This document shows, piece by piece, positions 41,700 to 48,449 of a stretch of DNA of 64,000 nucleotides. The notes below the pieces were generated by a model, which saw only the letters and a program-made list of their open reading frames with translations, searched no databases and was not told where the DNA came from. The number at the start of each line of letters is the position of its first letter. Position 1 is the first letter of the stretch. The stretch lies in assembly GCF_014197795.1 (NCBI RefSeq), contig NZ_JACIGI010000008.1, positions 62,001-126,000 of the forward strand, given 5' to 3'. The translations under genes and the position numbers were made by a program. The stretch is from Roseospira goensis (lineage in GTDB: Bacteria; Pseudomonadota; Alphaproteobacteria; Rhodospirillales; Rhodospirillaceae).

Positions 41700-42161
41700 A
41701 TGACCTGCATGACCTCCATGCGTTCGTTGGTGTCTTCGCGCCCCGCGTGGCATCCGGCCTCCGGCCGGGTGCGCGCGCCGGCGGCCCGGGGCCGGCTGGG
41801 ACGTCTGGTCCTGGCGGCCGGCGCCGTGGTCGGGATGGCGCTTCCGGCGGCGGCCCAGTCGCCGCCGGACACGGATGCCCCCACGGCCTGCGCCAAGCCG
41901 TTGTGGCCGATGTGCGCCAGCGACACGCTGGCCTTTGACGATTCGCTGGCGGGCCAGCGCTGCGCGCAGGACCTGCGCCGCTATATCGCCGATGCCGAAC
42001 GCTATCGGGACTGCCTGGCCGCCCAGGTCGAGGCGGTGCGCACGCAGATCGAGGAGGCCCGCACGCTGGAGACCTGCCTGGGGCAGGGCGACGGCGGTCC
42101 GTGCGCCGACGACGTGCGGCCCGACGGCGCAGACGGGCAGGCCGGGCAAACCGGGCAATAG
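41700..42161 (+). CDS. Small cysteine-containing exported protein, unknown
   Basis: 153-aa protein with a long basic N-region, then a signal-like segment (LGRLVLAAGAVVGMALPAAAQ). The mature part has six cysteines (TACAKPLWPMCASD, GQRCAQDL, RDCLAAQ, ETCLGQ, GPCADD) flanking a helix RRYIADAERYRDCLAAQVEAVRTQIEEARTL, suggesting a disulfide-stabilised helical hairpin. No family recognised, though PLWP.C..D....... resembles small conserved alphaproteobacterial proteins. GGGAGGGG is 7 nt upstream of ATG 41700. It follows the DUF4168 gene by 32 bp. Confidence 0.75.
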   Translation: MTCMTSMRSLVSSRPAWHPASGRVRAPAARGRLGRLVLAAGAVVGMALPAAAQSPPDTDAPTACAKPLWPMCASDTLAFDDSLAGQRCAQDLRRYIADAERYRDCLAAQVEAVRTQIEEARTLETCLGQGDGGPCADDVRPDGADGQAGQTGQ

Positions 42162-42181
42162 GGGGGCGCCGCGCGTCCCCC

Positions 42182-43210
42182 TCAGCGGACCGTCTGCACC
42201 GTCACGGCAAGGGCGTACAGGCCGAGGATGCCGACGCTCTCGAAGCCGATGCCGGCGATCCCCCGGCGTTCGCGCACGATCAGGCCAAGCAGCAGCACGG
42301 CCGTCATCGCCAGTCCCACCACCAGCCAGAACACGGCGTCGCTGTCGATGGCGTGATACAGCGACCCGGGCCGGTAGGCCACGTCCGAGGCCGTCAGGAA
42401 CAGCACGTCGAAGCAGTTGCCGCCGATGATGCCGCCCACGGCGAGTTGCAGGGCGCCGCGCCGCACCGCCGCCAGCGTGGTGATGAGTTCGGGCAGCGAG
42501 GTGGTGACGGCGGTCAGCAACGCGCCCACCGCCGTCTCCGACACCCCGACGGCGTCCGACAGCCGACCGCCGGTCTTGGAGATCACCCAGCCGGCCAGCC
42601 CCATCGCCAGCGCCAGCACCGCGAACCGGGCCAGCAGGGCGCCGATGCCGGCGGACCCGGCCTGCGCCGTCTCGGGCGCGTCGACGCGGGTGTCGCGCGT
42701 GGCCACCGGGCGCCACATCGGCGCCTCGCGCACCTTGGCGGTGGCCCGCACCCCCAGCACGTACACCACCGCCAGCACCGGCGAGACCGGGTGGATGCCC
42801 CAGAGGGCCACCTCCGGGCCGGTGATCGCCAGCAGCGGCAGGCTCAGCAACAGGCACAGCAGCGCGGCCTGCACCACGCTCGACAGGTCGGCGGCGGCGT
42901 GCTCCATGTTGACGCGCCGGAACAGCAAGTCGGCCAGGGCCAGGAACGCGGTCTGGGCGGCGATGCCGCCAACCCCGTTGGCGAAGGCCAGCGCGGGACG
43001 GTCGTCGAGGGCCGCCGTGATCGACACCACCGTGCCCGACAGCGACGTCGCCAGGCCCAGCAGCACGCCCCCGACCACCGCCTCGCCCAGGCCGGTGCGG
43101 TCGCCGAGCTGGTCGGCCAGCCCGGTCATGCGCACGCCGCAGACCGCGACCACGCCCGCTGCAAGCACGAACAGCGCCACCACCAGCGGCAGCGAGAGGG
43201 TCGAGACCAT
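42182..43210 (-). CDS. CaCA-family (sodium/calcium exchanger-like) membrane protein with atypical first alpha-repeat
   Basis: 342-aa inner-membrane protein with about ten helices in two inverted halves. The second alpha-repeat is canonical: ALLTAVTTSLPELITTLAAVRRGALQLAVGGIIGGNCFD, with the ion-binding Glu. The first repeat, GLATSLSGTVVSITAALDDRPALAFANGVGGIAAQ, aligns well but has LSGT where PEL-Val/Ile is expected, so its acidic ligand is missing. Ion specificity or even exchange activity is therefore uncertain. ATG 43210 is preferred: GGAGG lies 5 nt upstream. It converges with the exported-protein gene across 20 bp. Confidence 0.87.
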   Translation of the reverse strand: MVSTLSLPLVVALFVLAAGVVAVCGVRMTGLADQLGDRTGLGEAVVGGVLLGLATSLSGTVVSITAALDDRPALAFANGVGGIAAQTAFLALADLLFRRVNMEHAAADLSSVVQAALLCLLLSLPLLAITGPEVALWGIHPVSPVLAVVYVLGVRATAKVREAPMWRPVATRDTRVDAPETAQAGSAGIGALLARFAVLALAMGLAGWVISKTGGRLSDAVGVSETAVGALLTAVTTSLPELITTLAAVRRGALQLAVGGIIGGNCFDVLFLTASDVAYRPGSLYHAIDSDAVFWLVVGLAMTAVLLLGLIVRERRGIAGIGFESVGILGLYALAVTVQTVR

Positions 43211-43234
43211 GCAGTCCTCCGCGCCGGACACACG

Positions 43235-43280
43235 TCACCCCGGCGCGGGCCGCAGCGGGTGGCGGCCTGCACCGGGGTGA
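43235..43280 (-). terminator. Two-part hairpin downstream of the OmpA-family gene
   Basis: Outer perfect 9-bp arms TCACCCCGG (43235-43243) and CCGGGGTGA (43272-43280), with inner GGCCGC/GCGGCC pairing. It lies 36 bp beyond the stop of the OmpA-type gene. No T tract. Confidence 0.5.
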
Positions 43281-43316
43281 TCCACCGTCACGAACGTATC
43301 GGGATCGGCCCCATGT

Positions 43317-44264
43317 CTACCACAGTGTCGATTCCAGAACCGGCAGCTCGCCGTCGCGGGCCACGATGACGGCCGGGCCGTCGCGGCCGACCGCGCGCAC
43401 CACGACGCGCCGGTTGCGCGGCTCGCGCACGCCATCCCCGGTGGCGACGGCCGGAGCGGTCTCCCCTTCGGCTTGCAGCGCCAGGGTGTCGATCTCCTCG
43501 ACGGTCAGACCCATGTCCGTGAGGGCGTCCGCGACCGCGACGGCGCGGCGCTCGGACAGGCGCCGGTTGTAGTCCGTCGGACCGGCGCGGTCGGCGTGGC
43601 CGACCACCTGCATGGCGACCGCGGCCGGATCATCCAGCTCGGCCTCCAGGTCGCCGAGGATCGTCCGGGCCTCCGGCGTCAGGGTGGCCTGGTCGAACCC
43701 GAAGTAGACCACGGCTTCGGCCACGATGTCGGCGTCGGTCGCCTCGCCCAGGGCGGCCAACACCGTCATGGCGTCCCGGAACTGGGCGCGGCAGGCCTGA
43801 ATGTGATCCTCCTGATGCCCCTCCTGGGCCTGCTCGACCCAGCAGTCGTAGCTGACCAGGGCATAGGCGCTCGCCTTCGGGGCCACCTCGGGGCCGTCGC
43901 TGGACAGCACGGCCATCAGCGCGGCGCGCGCCTGATCAAGCCGGGCACGGCGGACGGGATCGGCGATGCCCTGTTCGCTGGCGACTTCGGGGCGCACGGC
44001 CTGACCGTGGCCGAGCGCCGTGGCCTTCTCGGCGAAGTACTCGGCGTCGTACCAATCCTCCATGGCGTCCGCCTCGAACAGGCTGAACTGGCTGTAGTAG
44101 CGGATCGCCTGTTCGGTGAAGGTGGTGGCATCGGCGGGGATGTCGACGGCGCGCATGGCCTTGACGTCGTCGAAGCCGCCGAACAGCGCCTGCGCCGGCG
44201 TGGCGAGGCCGATCCCGAGTGCGGCGGCCGCGGCCAGGGTCACGGTCGATCGGAAGCGGGTCAT
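43317..44264 (-). CDS. OmpA-family C-terminal domain envelope protein
   Basis: 315-aa exported protein. The signal peptide (STVTLAAAAALGIGLATPAQA) is followed by a unique N-terminal region of about 180 residues rich in helices, with two Cys. The C-terminal peptidoglycan-binding OmpA-like domain (about 200-300) contains AVVYFGFDQATLTPEARTILGDLEAEL and VVGHADRAGPTDYNRRLSERRAVAVADALTDMG, with the Asp and Arg that bind diaminopimelate. There is no beta-barrel, so it is periplasmic. ATG 44264 has GGAGGAG upstream. It is downstream of the glycine-zipper lipoprotein on the same strand but separated by a strong palindrome. Confidence 0.9.
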   Translation of the reverse strand: MTRFRSTVTLAAAAALGIGLATPAQALFGGFDDVKAMRAVDIPADATTFTEQAIRYYSQFSLFEADAMEDWYDAEYFAEKATALGHGQAVRPEVASEQGIADPVRRARLDQARAALMAVLSSDGPEVAPKASAYALVSYDCWVEQAQEGHQEDHIQACRAQFRDAMTVLAALGEATDADIVAEAVVYFGFDQATLTPEARTILGDLEAELDDPAAVAMQVVGHADRAGPTDYNRRLSERRAVAVADALTDMGLTVEEIDTLALQAEGETAPAVATGDGVREPRNRRVVVRAVGRDGPAVIVARDGELPVLESTLW

Positions 44265-44410
44265 GCGGTTCTCCTCCTGTCGGCAGGCCCGCACCTCTGC
44301 CGCGCCGCGCGGCCCGGCATGGCCCCGCGCCGATGGATCGCGGCGGGCGGAAGAGGGGGGTGTCGTCGAGGGCATTCGGTGCGGGATGGGGTGGCGCACC
44401 GGCGGCTTGT

Positions 44411-44434
44411 GGGATCCCGGGGGCCCGGGATCCC
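44411..44434 (-). terminator. Perfect 24-bp near-palindrome after the lipoprotein gene
   Basis: GGGATCCCGGG - GG - CCCGGGATCCC, 11-bp arms with a two-base centre, 13 bp beyond the lipoprotein stop. As RNA it forms a hairpin that could end the transcript; as DNA the GATCCCGGG arms could also be a protein-binding site. Confidence 0.5.
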
Positions 44435-44447
44435 GCCCGCGGGGGTG

Positions 44448-44687
44448 TTAGCGCGGCTCGCGCAGTTCTTCCTTGAGGAAGCCGGCGGCGGCGCCGGCGG
44501 CCCCGCCGATCGCGGCCCCGGCGGCCGGCACGCCGCCGGTGATGGCCGCGCCCGCCGCGCCAGCGCCGGCCCCGATGGCCCCGCCGCTGAGCGTGCTTTG
44601 CTGCTGGGCGGTCATGTTGGAGCAGGCGCCCAGGGCCAGAGGTGCGGCGACGGCCAGGGCGGCGGCCAGAGAGGTCCGGTACGGCAT
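44448..44687 (-). CDS. Small glycine-zipper lipoprotein
   Basis: 79-aa predicted lipoprotein. The lipobox LALGAC is at residues 16-21 after MPYRTSLAAALAVAAPLALGAC, and NMTAQQQSTLSGGA follows. The rest is a Gly/Ala-rich zipper (GAIGAGAGAAGAAITGG, AAIGGAAGAAAG), like OsmB or YMGG-type proteins that are stress-inducible in other bacteria. The C-terminus FLKEELREPR is charged. A palindromic GGAAC-type promoter at 44794-44820 lies upstream. The longer frame to 44864 has no coding character. Confidence 0.82.
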   Translation of the reverse strand: MPYRTSLAAALAVAAPLALGACSNMTAQQQSTLSGGAIGAGAGAAGAAITGGVPAAGAAIGGAAGAAAGFLKEELREPR

Positions 44688-44793
44688 CGGTCTGACTCCC
44701 GTGTCGTCTCGTCGAAGGGGGACCGGTCGATGCCCGCCGACAGGTGTCGCGGCCCGGCGGCGGACATGTGCGACCGAGGATGTGATGTGGGAG

Positions 44794-44820
44794 GGAACGC
44801 GACAGGCGCGCCGGCGTTCC
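44794..44820. promoter_or_regulatory. Palindromic EcfG-type promoter motif, readable on both strands
   Basis: GGAACG (44794-44799) and CGTTCC (44815-44820) form an inverted repeat. On the minus strand this gives GGAAC-N16-CGTT (44820 to 44796), pointing at the lipoprotein gene 109 bp away. On the plus strand it gives GGAAC-N16-CGTT (44794 to 44818), pointing antisense into ecfG. Confidence 0.6.
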
Positions 44821-44844
44821 CGGCGCCGGTCGCAGCCGGCGCCG

Positions 44845-45417
44845 TCAGGAGGCGGCCAGCCCAAGCTGGCGGTCGATGTCCGCCATCACGCCGTCGCCGG
44901 CCGAGGGCTCTCCGGCCGGCGCGCGCGGGTCCGGGATCGCGTCCTGGTCGAGGCGATCCTTCACGTCGCGGCGCCCGCGCGAGACCCGGCTCTTGATGGT
45001 ACCGGGCGCGCATCCGGCGATCTCGGCCGCCTGCTCGTACTCGAAGCCGCAGGCCCCGACGAGGACCATGGCCTCGCGCTGTTCCGCCGGCAAGCGGGCG
45101 AAGGCGCGCTTGAAGTCGTCCATTTCCAGGCTGGCCTGTTGGCCGCTGGGCTCGCCGGCCTGAAGCATGGCGTCCTCGTCCGCCTTCTCCGTCTTGCGCC
45201 ACTTGCGCCGGAACTCGGAGTAGAAGGCGTTGCGCAGGATGGTGAACACCCAGCCCCGGAAGTTGGTGCCGGGCTGGTAGCTGTCCCGGTTGGCCAGCGC
45301 CCGGGTCGCGGCTTCCTGGGCCAGGTCGTCCGCCAGGGCCCGGTCGTTGGTCAGCGAATGAGCGAAGGCCCGCATGTGCGGCAGGGCCTGGATCAGCTCC
45401 TGATCGAAGGACGGCAT
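44845..45417 (-). CDS. ecfG: General stress response sigma factor EcfG (ECF15-type)
   Basis: 190-aa ECF sigma factor. Region 2 is LPHMRAFAHSLTNDRALADDLAQEAATRALANRDSYQPGTNFRGWVFTILRNAFYSEFRRKWRK. Region 4 is DDFKRAFARLPAEQREAMVLVGACGFEYEQAAEIAGCAPGTIKSRVSRGR. LPHMRAFA.SL and FRGWVFTILRN are typical of EcfG. In alphaproteobacteria this sigma is held by NepR and released by phosphorylated PhyR. AGGAGG precedes ATG 45417. It is 43 bp downstream of nepR on the same strand, forming one operon with a self-type promoter at 45931-45955. Confidence 0.95.
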   Translation of the reverse strand: MPSFDQELIQALPHMRAFAHSLTNDRALADDLAQEAATRALANRDSYQPGTNFRGWVFTILRNAFYSEFRRKWRKTEKADEDAMLQAGEPSGQQASLEMDDFKRAFARLPAEQREAMVLVGACGFEYEQAAEIAGCAPGTIKSRVSRGRRDVKDRLDQDAIPDPRAPAGEPSAGDGVMADIDRQLGLAAS

Positions 45418-45460
45418 GGGTTGCCTCCTGGCTTGGCGCGGATCCGCCGAGGGATCCGCG

Positions 45461-45760
45461 TCATGAGGTTTCGCCCCCCTGGTCCCCGTTGCGATGGGTC
45501 AGCTTGTGCAACAGGGAGCGGAACGTGTCCGGCAGAGGTTCGCGCGCGATCTCGCTGTAGGCGCGGCGGACATGGGTTGCGACCCAGTGTTCGTCGCGAT
45601 GCTCCGGCTCCAGGGACGCCGCCGGTCGTGAAACCGGCACCTCCCGGGCCGGGGCGTCCTCTTCGGCACGGCGGGACGCGGTGTCTCGCTCCGGGCGTTG
45701 CCGCCCGTTGCCACCGCCGGGGGCGCGCGGAAGGGTTCGTTCCGCTGGGTTCTGCCACAT
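45461..45760 (-). CDS. nepR: Anti-sigma factor NepR
   Basis: 99-aa protein. The N-terminal half is Pro/Arg/Glu-rich and disordered. The C-terminal half carries the NepR core: HVRRAYSEIAREPLPDTFRSLLHKL, corresponding to the two helices that bind sigma-EcfG or PhyR. ATG 45760 has GGAG 7 nt upstream. The adjacent ecfG supports the assignment strongly. PhyR, which often lies next to this pair, is not in the window. Confidence 0.92.
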   Translation of the reverse strand: MWQNPAERTLPRAPGGGNGRQRPERDTASRRAEEDAPAREVPVSRPAASLEPEHRDEHWVATHVRRAYSEIAREPLPDTFRSLLHKLTHRNGDQGGETS

Positions 45761-45825
45761 GGCTGCGCTCCGCGTTCGCGTTTGACCGACGTTGCGGGGC
45801 GGCGCAGGGCCCGGAGCTTGGCCTT

Positions 45826-45867
45826 CGGGCCGGTGTTCTCGGGCCGGTGTTCTCGGGCCGGTGTTCT
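45826..45867. repeat. Three perfect tandem copies of a 14-bp unit
   Basis: CGGGCCGGTGTTCT occurs at 45826-45839, 45840-45853 and 45854-45867 without mismatch. It falls in the predicted 5' leader of nepR-ecfG. It could be a replication-slippage product or a repeated binding site. Confidence 0.85.
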
Positions 45868-45930
45868 CGCGGCCGCCCCGTCTGCCTCCGGTCGAGGCTG
45901 TGACCCGCTGGCACGGGCCACGTCTCCGGT

Positions 45931-45955
45931 AACGCGGGCCGATGTGGTCCGTTCC
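45931..45955 (-). promoter_or_regulatory. EcfG-type promoter driving nepR-ecfG
   Basis: On the minus strand: GGAAC (45955-45951), 16-nt spacer, CGTT (45934-45931). It is a perfect match to the EcfG consensus, about 170 bp before nepR, implying autoregulation of the stress operon. Confidence 0.75.
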
Positions 45956-46048
45956 GTTCTGTGTCTTGCGCCCCCAGAGATGGGCCCCTGTCCGCCGGTG
46001 TGAAAGGGGGGTCCTTCGTCCGAAGGAGGACCCCGACCGGACCCGGGC

Positions 46049-46073
46049 GGAACCCGAGGGCCGCTGCCGCGTT
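46049..46073 (+). promoter_or_regulatory. EcfG-type promoter driving the PRC-barrel/psiE pair
   Basis: GGAAC (46049-46053), 16-nt spacer, CGTT (46070-46073), a perfect consensus match 60 bp before the PRC-barrel start. Confidence 0.75.
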
Positions 46074-46132
46074 TCTGTGGCCGAAGCGGATCGAGCCCGG
46101 TTCGCTGCGGATCGTGAAATCAGGAGGTGGCC

Positions 46133-46849
46133 ATGGTGCGCTCGACAACGCCCGCTGTGCTCTGCGTCGGTGTCCAGGGGGTGCGGCCGTCCGCTCTGCT
46201 GTCCCTGGCGCTGGCGATGGTCCTGGCGGTGGCTGGTTTCGGTGTCATGCCCGGGGGCGTGGACGCGCGGGCCTCGGGTCCGGATCTGGAGACCTGGGAC
46301 ACCACCGCCCTGACCGACGACAGGCGGCTGTCCCGCGTGCTGGGCGGTGCGGTCCTCAGTCGGGGCGGCGACCGGGTCGGCACCGTCCACGACATCACCA
46401 TCGGCGCGGCGGGGCGGCTGGAGACCGTCGTCGTCCGCGTACCGGTGCCGGGCGAGGACCCGCGCTTCTTCGAGGTCGCCTGGGGCACGGCGGAGGTCGA
46501 TCCGGCCCGGGGGGCGGTGGTCCTCGGCCTCGATGGCGACACCCTGGCCGCGCGCACCAAGCTGGAGACGGATGTCATCGCCGAGACCGCAGACTGGAAC
46601 GCGAAGGACCTGCTGGCGCTGCATGTCCGGCTCGCGGGGGCCGACGTCAGTGGCCAGGTGGACGATCTGCTGTTCGACCCCGCCGGCCGCCTGAGCGCCT
46701 ACGTGGTGGACCTGGAGGGCACGCCGGACCTGTACGCGCTGCCCTGGGCCGCCGGCGCCCTGGAGCGCGGGGACCGCGTGGTGACCTTCCCCTTCGCGCG
46801 GGGGGCCGTCGTCGCGATCGTGCCGTGGGGGGCCGCCGACGGGCGCTGA
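46133..46849 (+). CDS. Exported PRC-barrel domain protein
   Basis: 238-aa protein. A hydrophobic signal (PSALLSLALAMVLAVAGFGVMPGGVDARA) precedes two PRC-barrel-like units: LSRVLGGAVLSRGGDRVGTVHDITIGAAGRLETVVVRV (about residues 65-105) and LLALHVRLAGADVSGQVDDLLFDPAGRLSAYVVDL (about 162-196). PRC barrels of this sort occur in many alphaproteobacterial stress-induced envelope proteins. AGGAGG is 5 nt upstream of ATG 46133. The perfect EcfG-type promoter 60 bp upstream makes it a likely general-stress gene, with psiE 48 bp downstream. Confidence 0.85.
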   Translation: MVRSTTPAVLCVGVQGVRPSALLSLALAMVLAVAGFGVMPGGVDARASGPDLETWDTTALTDDRRLSRVLGGAVLSRGGDRVGTVHDITIGAAGRLETVVVRVPVPGEDPRFFEVAWGTAEVDPARGAVVLGLDGDTLAARTKLETDVIAETADWNAKDLLALHVRLAGADVSGQVDDLLFDPAGRLSAYVVDLEGTPDLYALPWAAGALERGDRVVTFPFARGAVVAIVPWGAADGR

Positions 46850-46897
46850 CCCGGGCGGTCGAGGCAATCAGGAGCCGGAGGAGAGGAGACGCCGTTC

Positions 46898-47386
46898 ATG
46901 GCCTTCGCCCGCGCCATGACCGTGATCGAACGGGGTGTGCTGGCCCTCGTGGTGGTGCTCACCCTGGCCGCGATCGGCCTGGAGATGGCGGCGGTGTACG
47001 CGCAGCGCACCGTCGCCCTTGCCGACATTCTGCTGCTGTTCCTGTACGCCGAGGTCCTGAGCATGGTGAAGGTGTACTATGCGCGCGAGCGGTCGGCGTT
47101 CCTCTATCCGATCCTGATCGCGATGACGGCGCTGTCGCGGCTCATCGTGCTCCAGGGCAAGGAGATGGACCCGAAGTCCATCCTGTTCGAGTCCGTGGCC
47201 ATCCTGATCCTGGCCGGGGCGCTGGTGCTGATGCGCTCGCCGGTGCTGCGTGGCCTGGTGGACCGCGGCCTGGGGGACCGTCCCACGGGCGCACCCCACA
47301 TGCGGGACGGAACGCCGGAGGCCGACCGTGGGGCGGCCGGCGGGCCCGCCGCCGAGAGCGCCGCCGACGCCGACGGGGCGCGTTGA
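46898..47386 (+). CDS. PsiE-family membrane protein
   Basis: 162-aa protein with four membrane segments: IERGVLALVVVLTLAAIGLEMAAV, VALADILLLFLYAEVLSMV, LYPILIAMTALSRLIVL and ILFESVAILILAGALVLM. LLFLYAEVLSMVKVYY and AMTALSRLIVLQGKEM.P are typical of the phosphate-starvation-inducible E family, whose function is not known. A disordered acidic tail follows (residues 130-162). GGAGGAGAGGAG lies before ATG 46898. It probably belongs to the EcfG-driven transcript of the PRC-barrel gene. Confidence 0.88.
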   Translation: MAFARAMTVIERGVLALVVVLTLAAIGLEMAAVYAQRTVALADILLLFLYAEVLSMVKVYYARERSAFLYPILIAMTALSRLIVLQGKEMDPKSILFESVAILILAGALVLMRSPVLRGLVDRGLGDRPTGAPHMRDGTPEADRGAAGGPAAESAADADGAR

Positions 47387-47483
47387 CGCGGCTTCCGCCG
47401 GTAGCCTACACACGCGGGCAGCGCCCCAGGCTGAGCGACCCGGGGGTCAGCCCCGAGATCAGGAGTGAGGAGGCCGCCGCGTC

Positions 47484-48449
47484 ATGTCCGATCCCACCCC
47501 CCTTGCGGCCGCCGGCGCCGCGCTCGATGCCTACACGCTGGAGGGTATCGCCGCCGGCGGGAAGGTGGCGCTGGCCCGCGCCCTGGCGCAGATGGAGAGC
47601 GACCCGGACGGCACGCCCACGGCCGACCTGCTGAGCGCCGCCTATGCCGCGCCGCGCGCGCATGTGCTGGGCATCACCGGGCCGCCCGGCGTGGGCAAGT
47701 CCACCTTGCTGAACGCACTGATCGCGACCTGGCGCAAGCAGGGGCGCACGGTCGGCGTGATCGCCGTCGATCCGTCGTCGCGGCGCTCCGGCGGCGCGTT
47801 GCTGGGCGACCGCACCCGGCTGAAGAACGACCCAGAGGACCAGGGCGTGTTCGTGCGGTCGATGGCGGCGCGCGACCATCTGGGTGGGCTGGCCGGGTTG
47901 ACCACGGCGGCGATGGTGCTGATGCGCGCGCTCTACGACGTGGTGCTGGTGGAGTCCGTCGGCGTCGGCCAGTCCGAGACCGAGATCGTGGGGGTCGCCG
48001 ACACCGTGCTGTTCTGCGTCCAGCCCGGCTCCGGCGACAGCCTCCAGTTCATGAAGGCCGGGATCGCCGAGATCCCCCACATCATCGCGGTCACCAAGGC
48101 CGACATGGCGGTGGCGGCCGAGCGTGCCCGGGCCGACGTGACCGGCGCGCTCAGCCTGGGCGAGCACTGGAGCGACTGGGAGGTGCCGGTCCTCAAGCTT
48201 TCGGCCAGCCGCCACCAGGGCATTGATGATCTGGTCGCGACCATCGACGCCCACGCCGCCCACCTGGACGCCGACAACCGCCGCCGCGGTGCCCGCCATG
48301 CCCAGGCCGAATCCTGGCTGGTGGAGTTTGTGCGCGAACGCTTCGGGCGCGAGGGCCTGCGCCGGGCCGGCGATCTGACGCTGGCGGACGGCGAGTCCCC
48401 GTTCGCGCGCCTGGCCCGGATCGCCGAAGACCTCGGTTGCGCGCCATGA
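47484..48449 (+). CDS. meaB: MeaB/ArgK-family G3E GTPase
   Basis: 321-aa GTPase chaperone that loads and protects B12-dependent acyl-CoA mutases such as methylmalonyl-CoA mutase. Walker A is GPPGVGKST (Lys72), with AVDPSSRRSGGALLGDRTRL, VESVGVGQSE and the base-specificity motif TKAD. No mutase gene is adjacent, unlike in many genomes. Its stop overlaps the start of the glycosyltransferase (ATGA). The mutase partner must be elsewhere. Confidence 0.93.
   Translation: MSDPTPLAAAGAALDAYTLEGIAAGGKVALARALAQMESDPDGTPTADLLSAAYAAPRAHVLGITGPPGVGKSTLLNALIATWRKQGRTVGVIAVDPSSRRSGGALLGDRTRLKNDPEDQGVFVRSMAARDHLGGLAGLTTAAMVLMRALYDVVLVESVGVGQSETEIVGVADTVLFCVQPGSGDSLQFMKAGIAEIPHIIAVTKADMAVAAERARADVTGALSLGEHWSDWEVPVLKLSASRHQGIDDLVATIDAHAAHLDADNRRRGARHAQAESWLVEFVRERFGREGLRRAGDLTLADGESPFARLARIAEDLGCAP

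Larger units (their letters stand above)
45761..46132. other. Divergent control region between nepR and the PRC-barrel gene
   Basis: 372 bp without a gene. It contains two facing-away EcfG-type promoters (45931-45955 on the minus strand, 46049-46073 on the plus strand), a threefold 14-bp tandem repeat (45826-45867) in the nepR leader and, at 46007-46032, GGGGGGTCCTTCGTCCGAAGGAGGACCCC-like inverted sequence that can form a hairpin. Confidence 0.7.
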
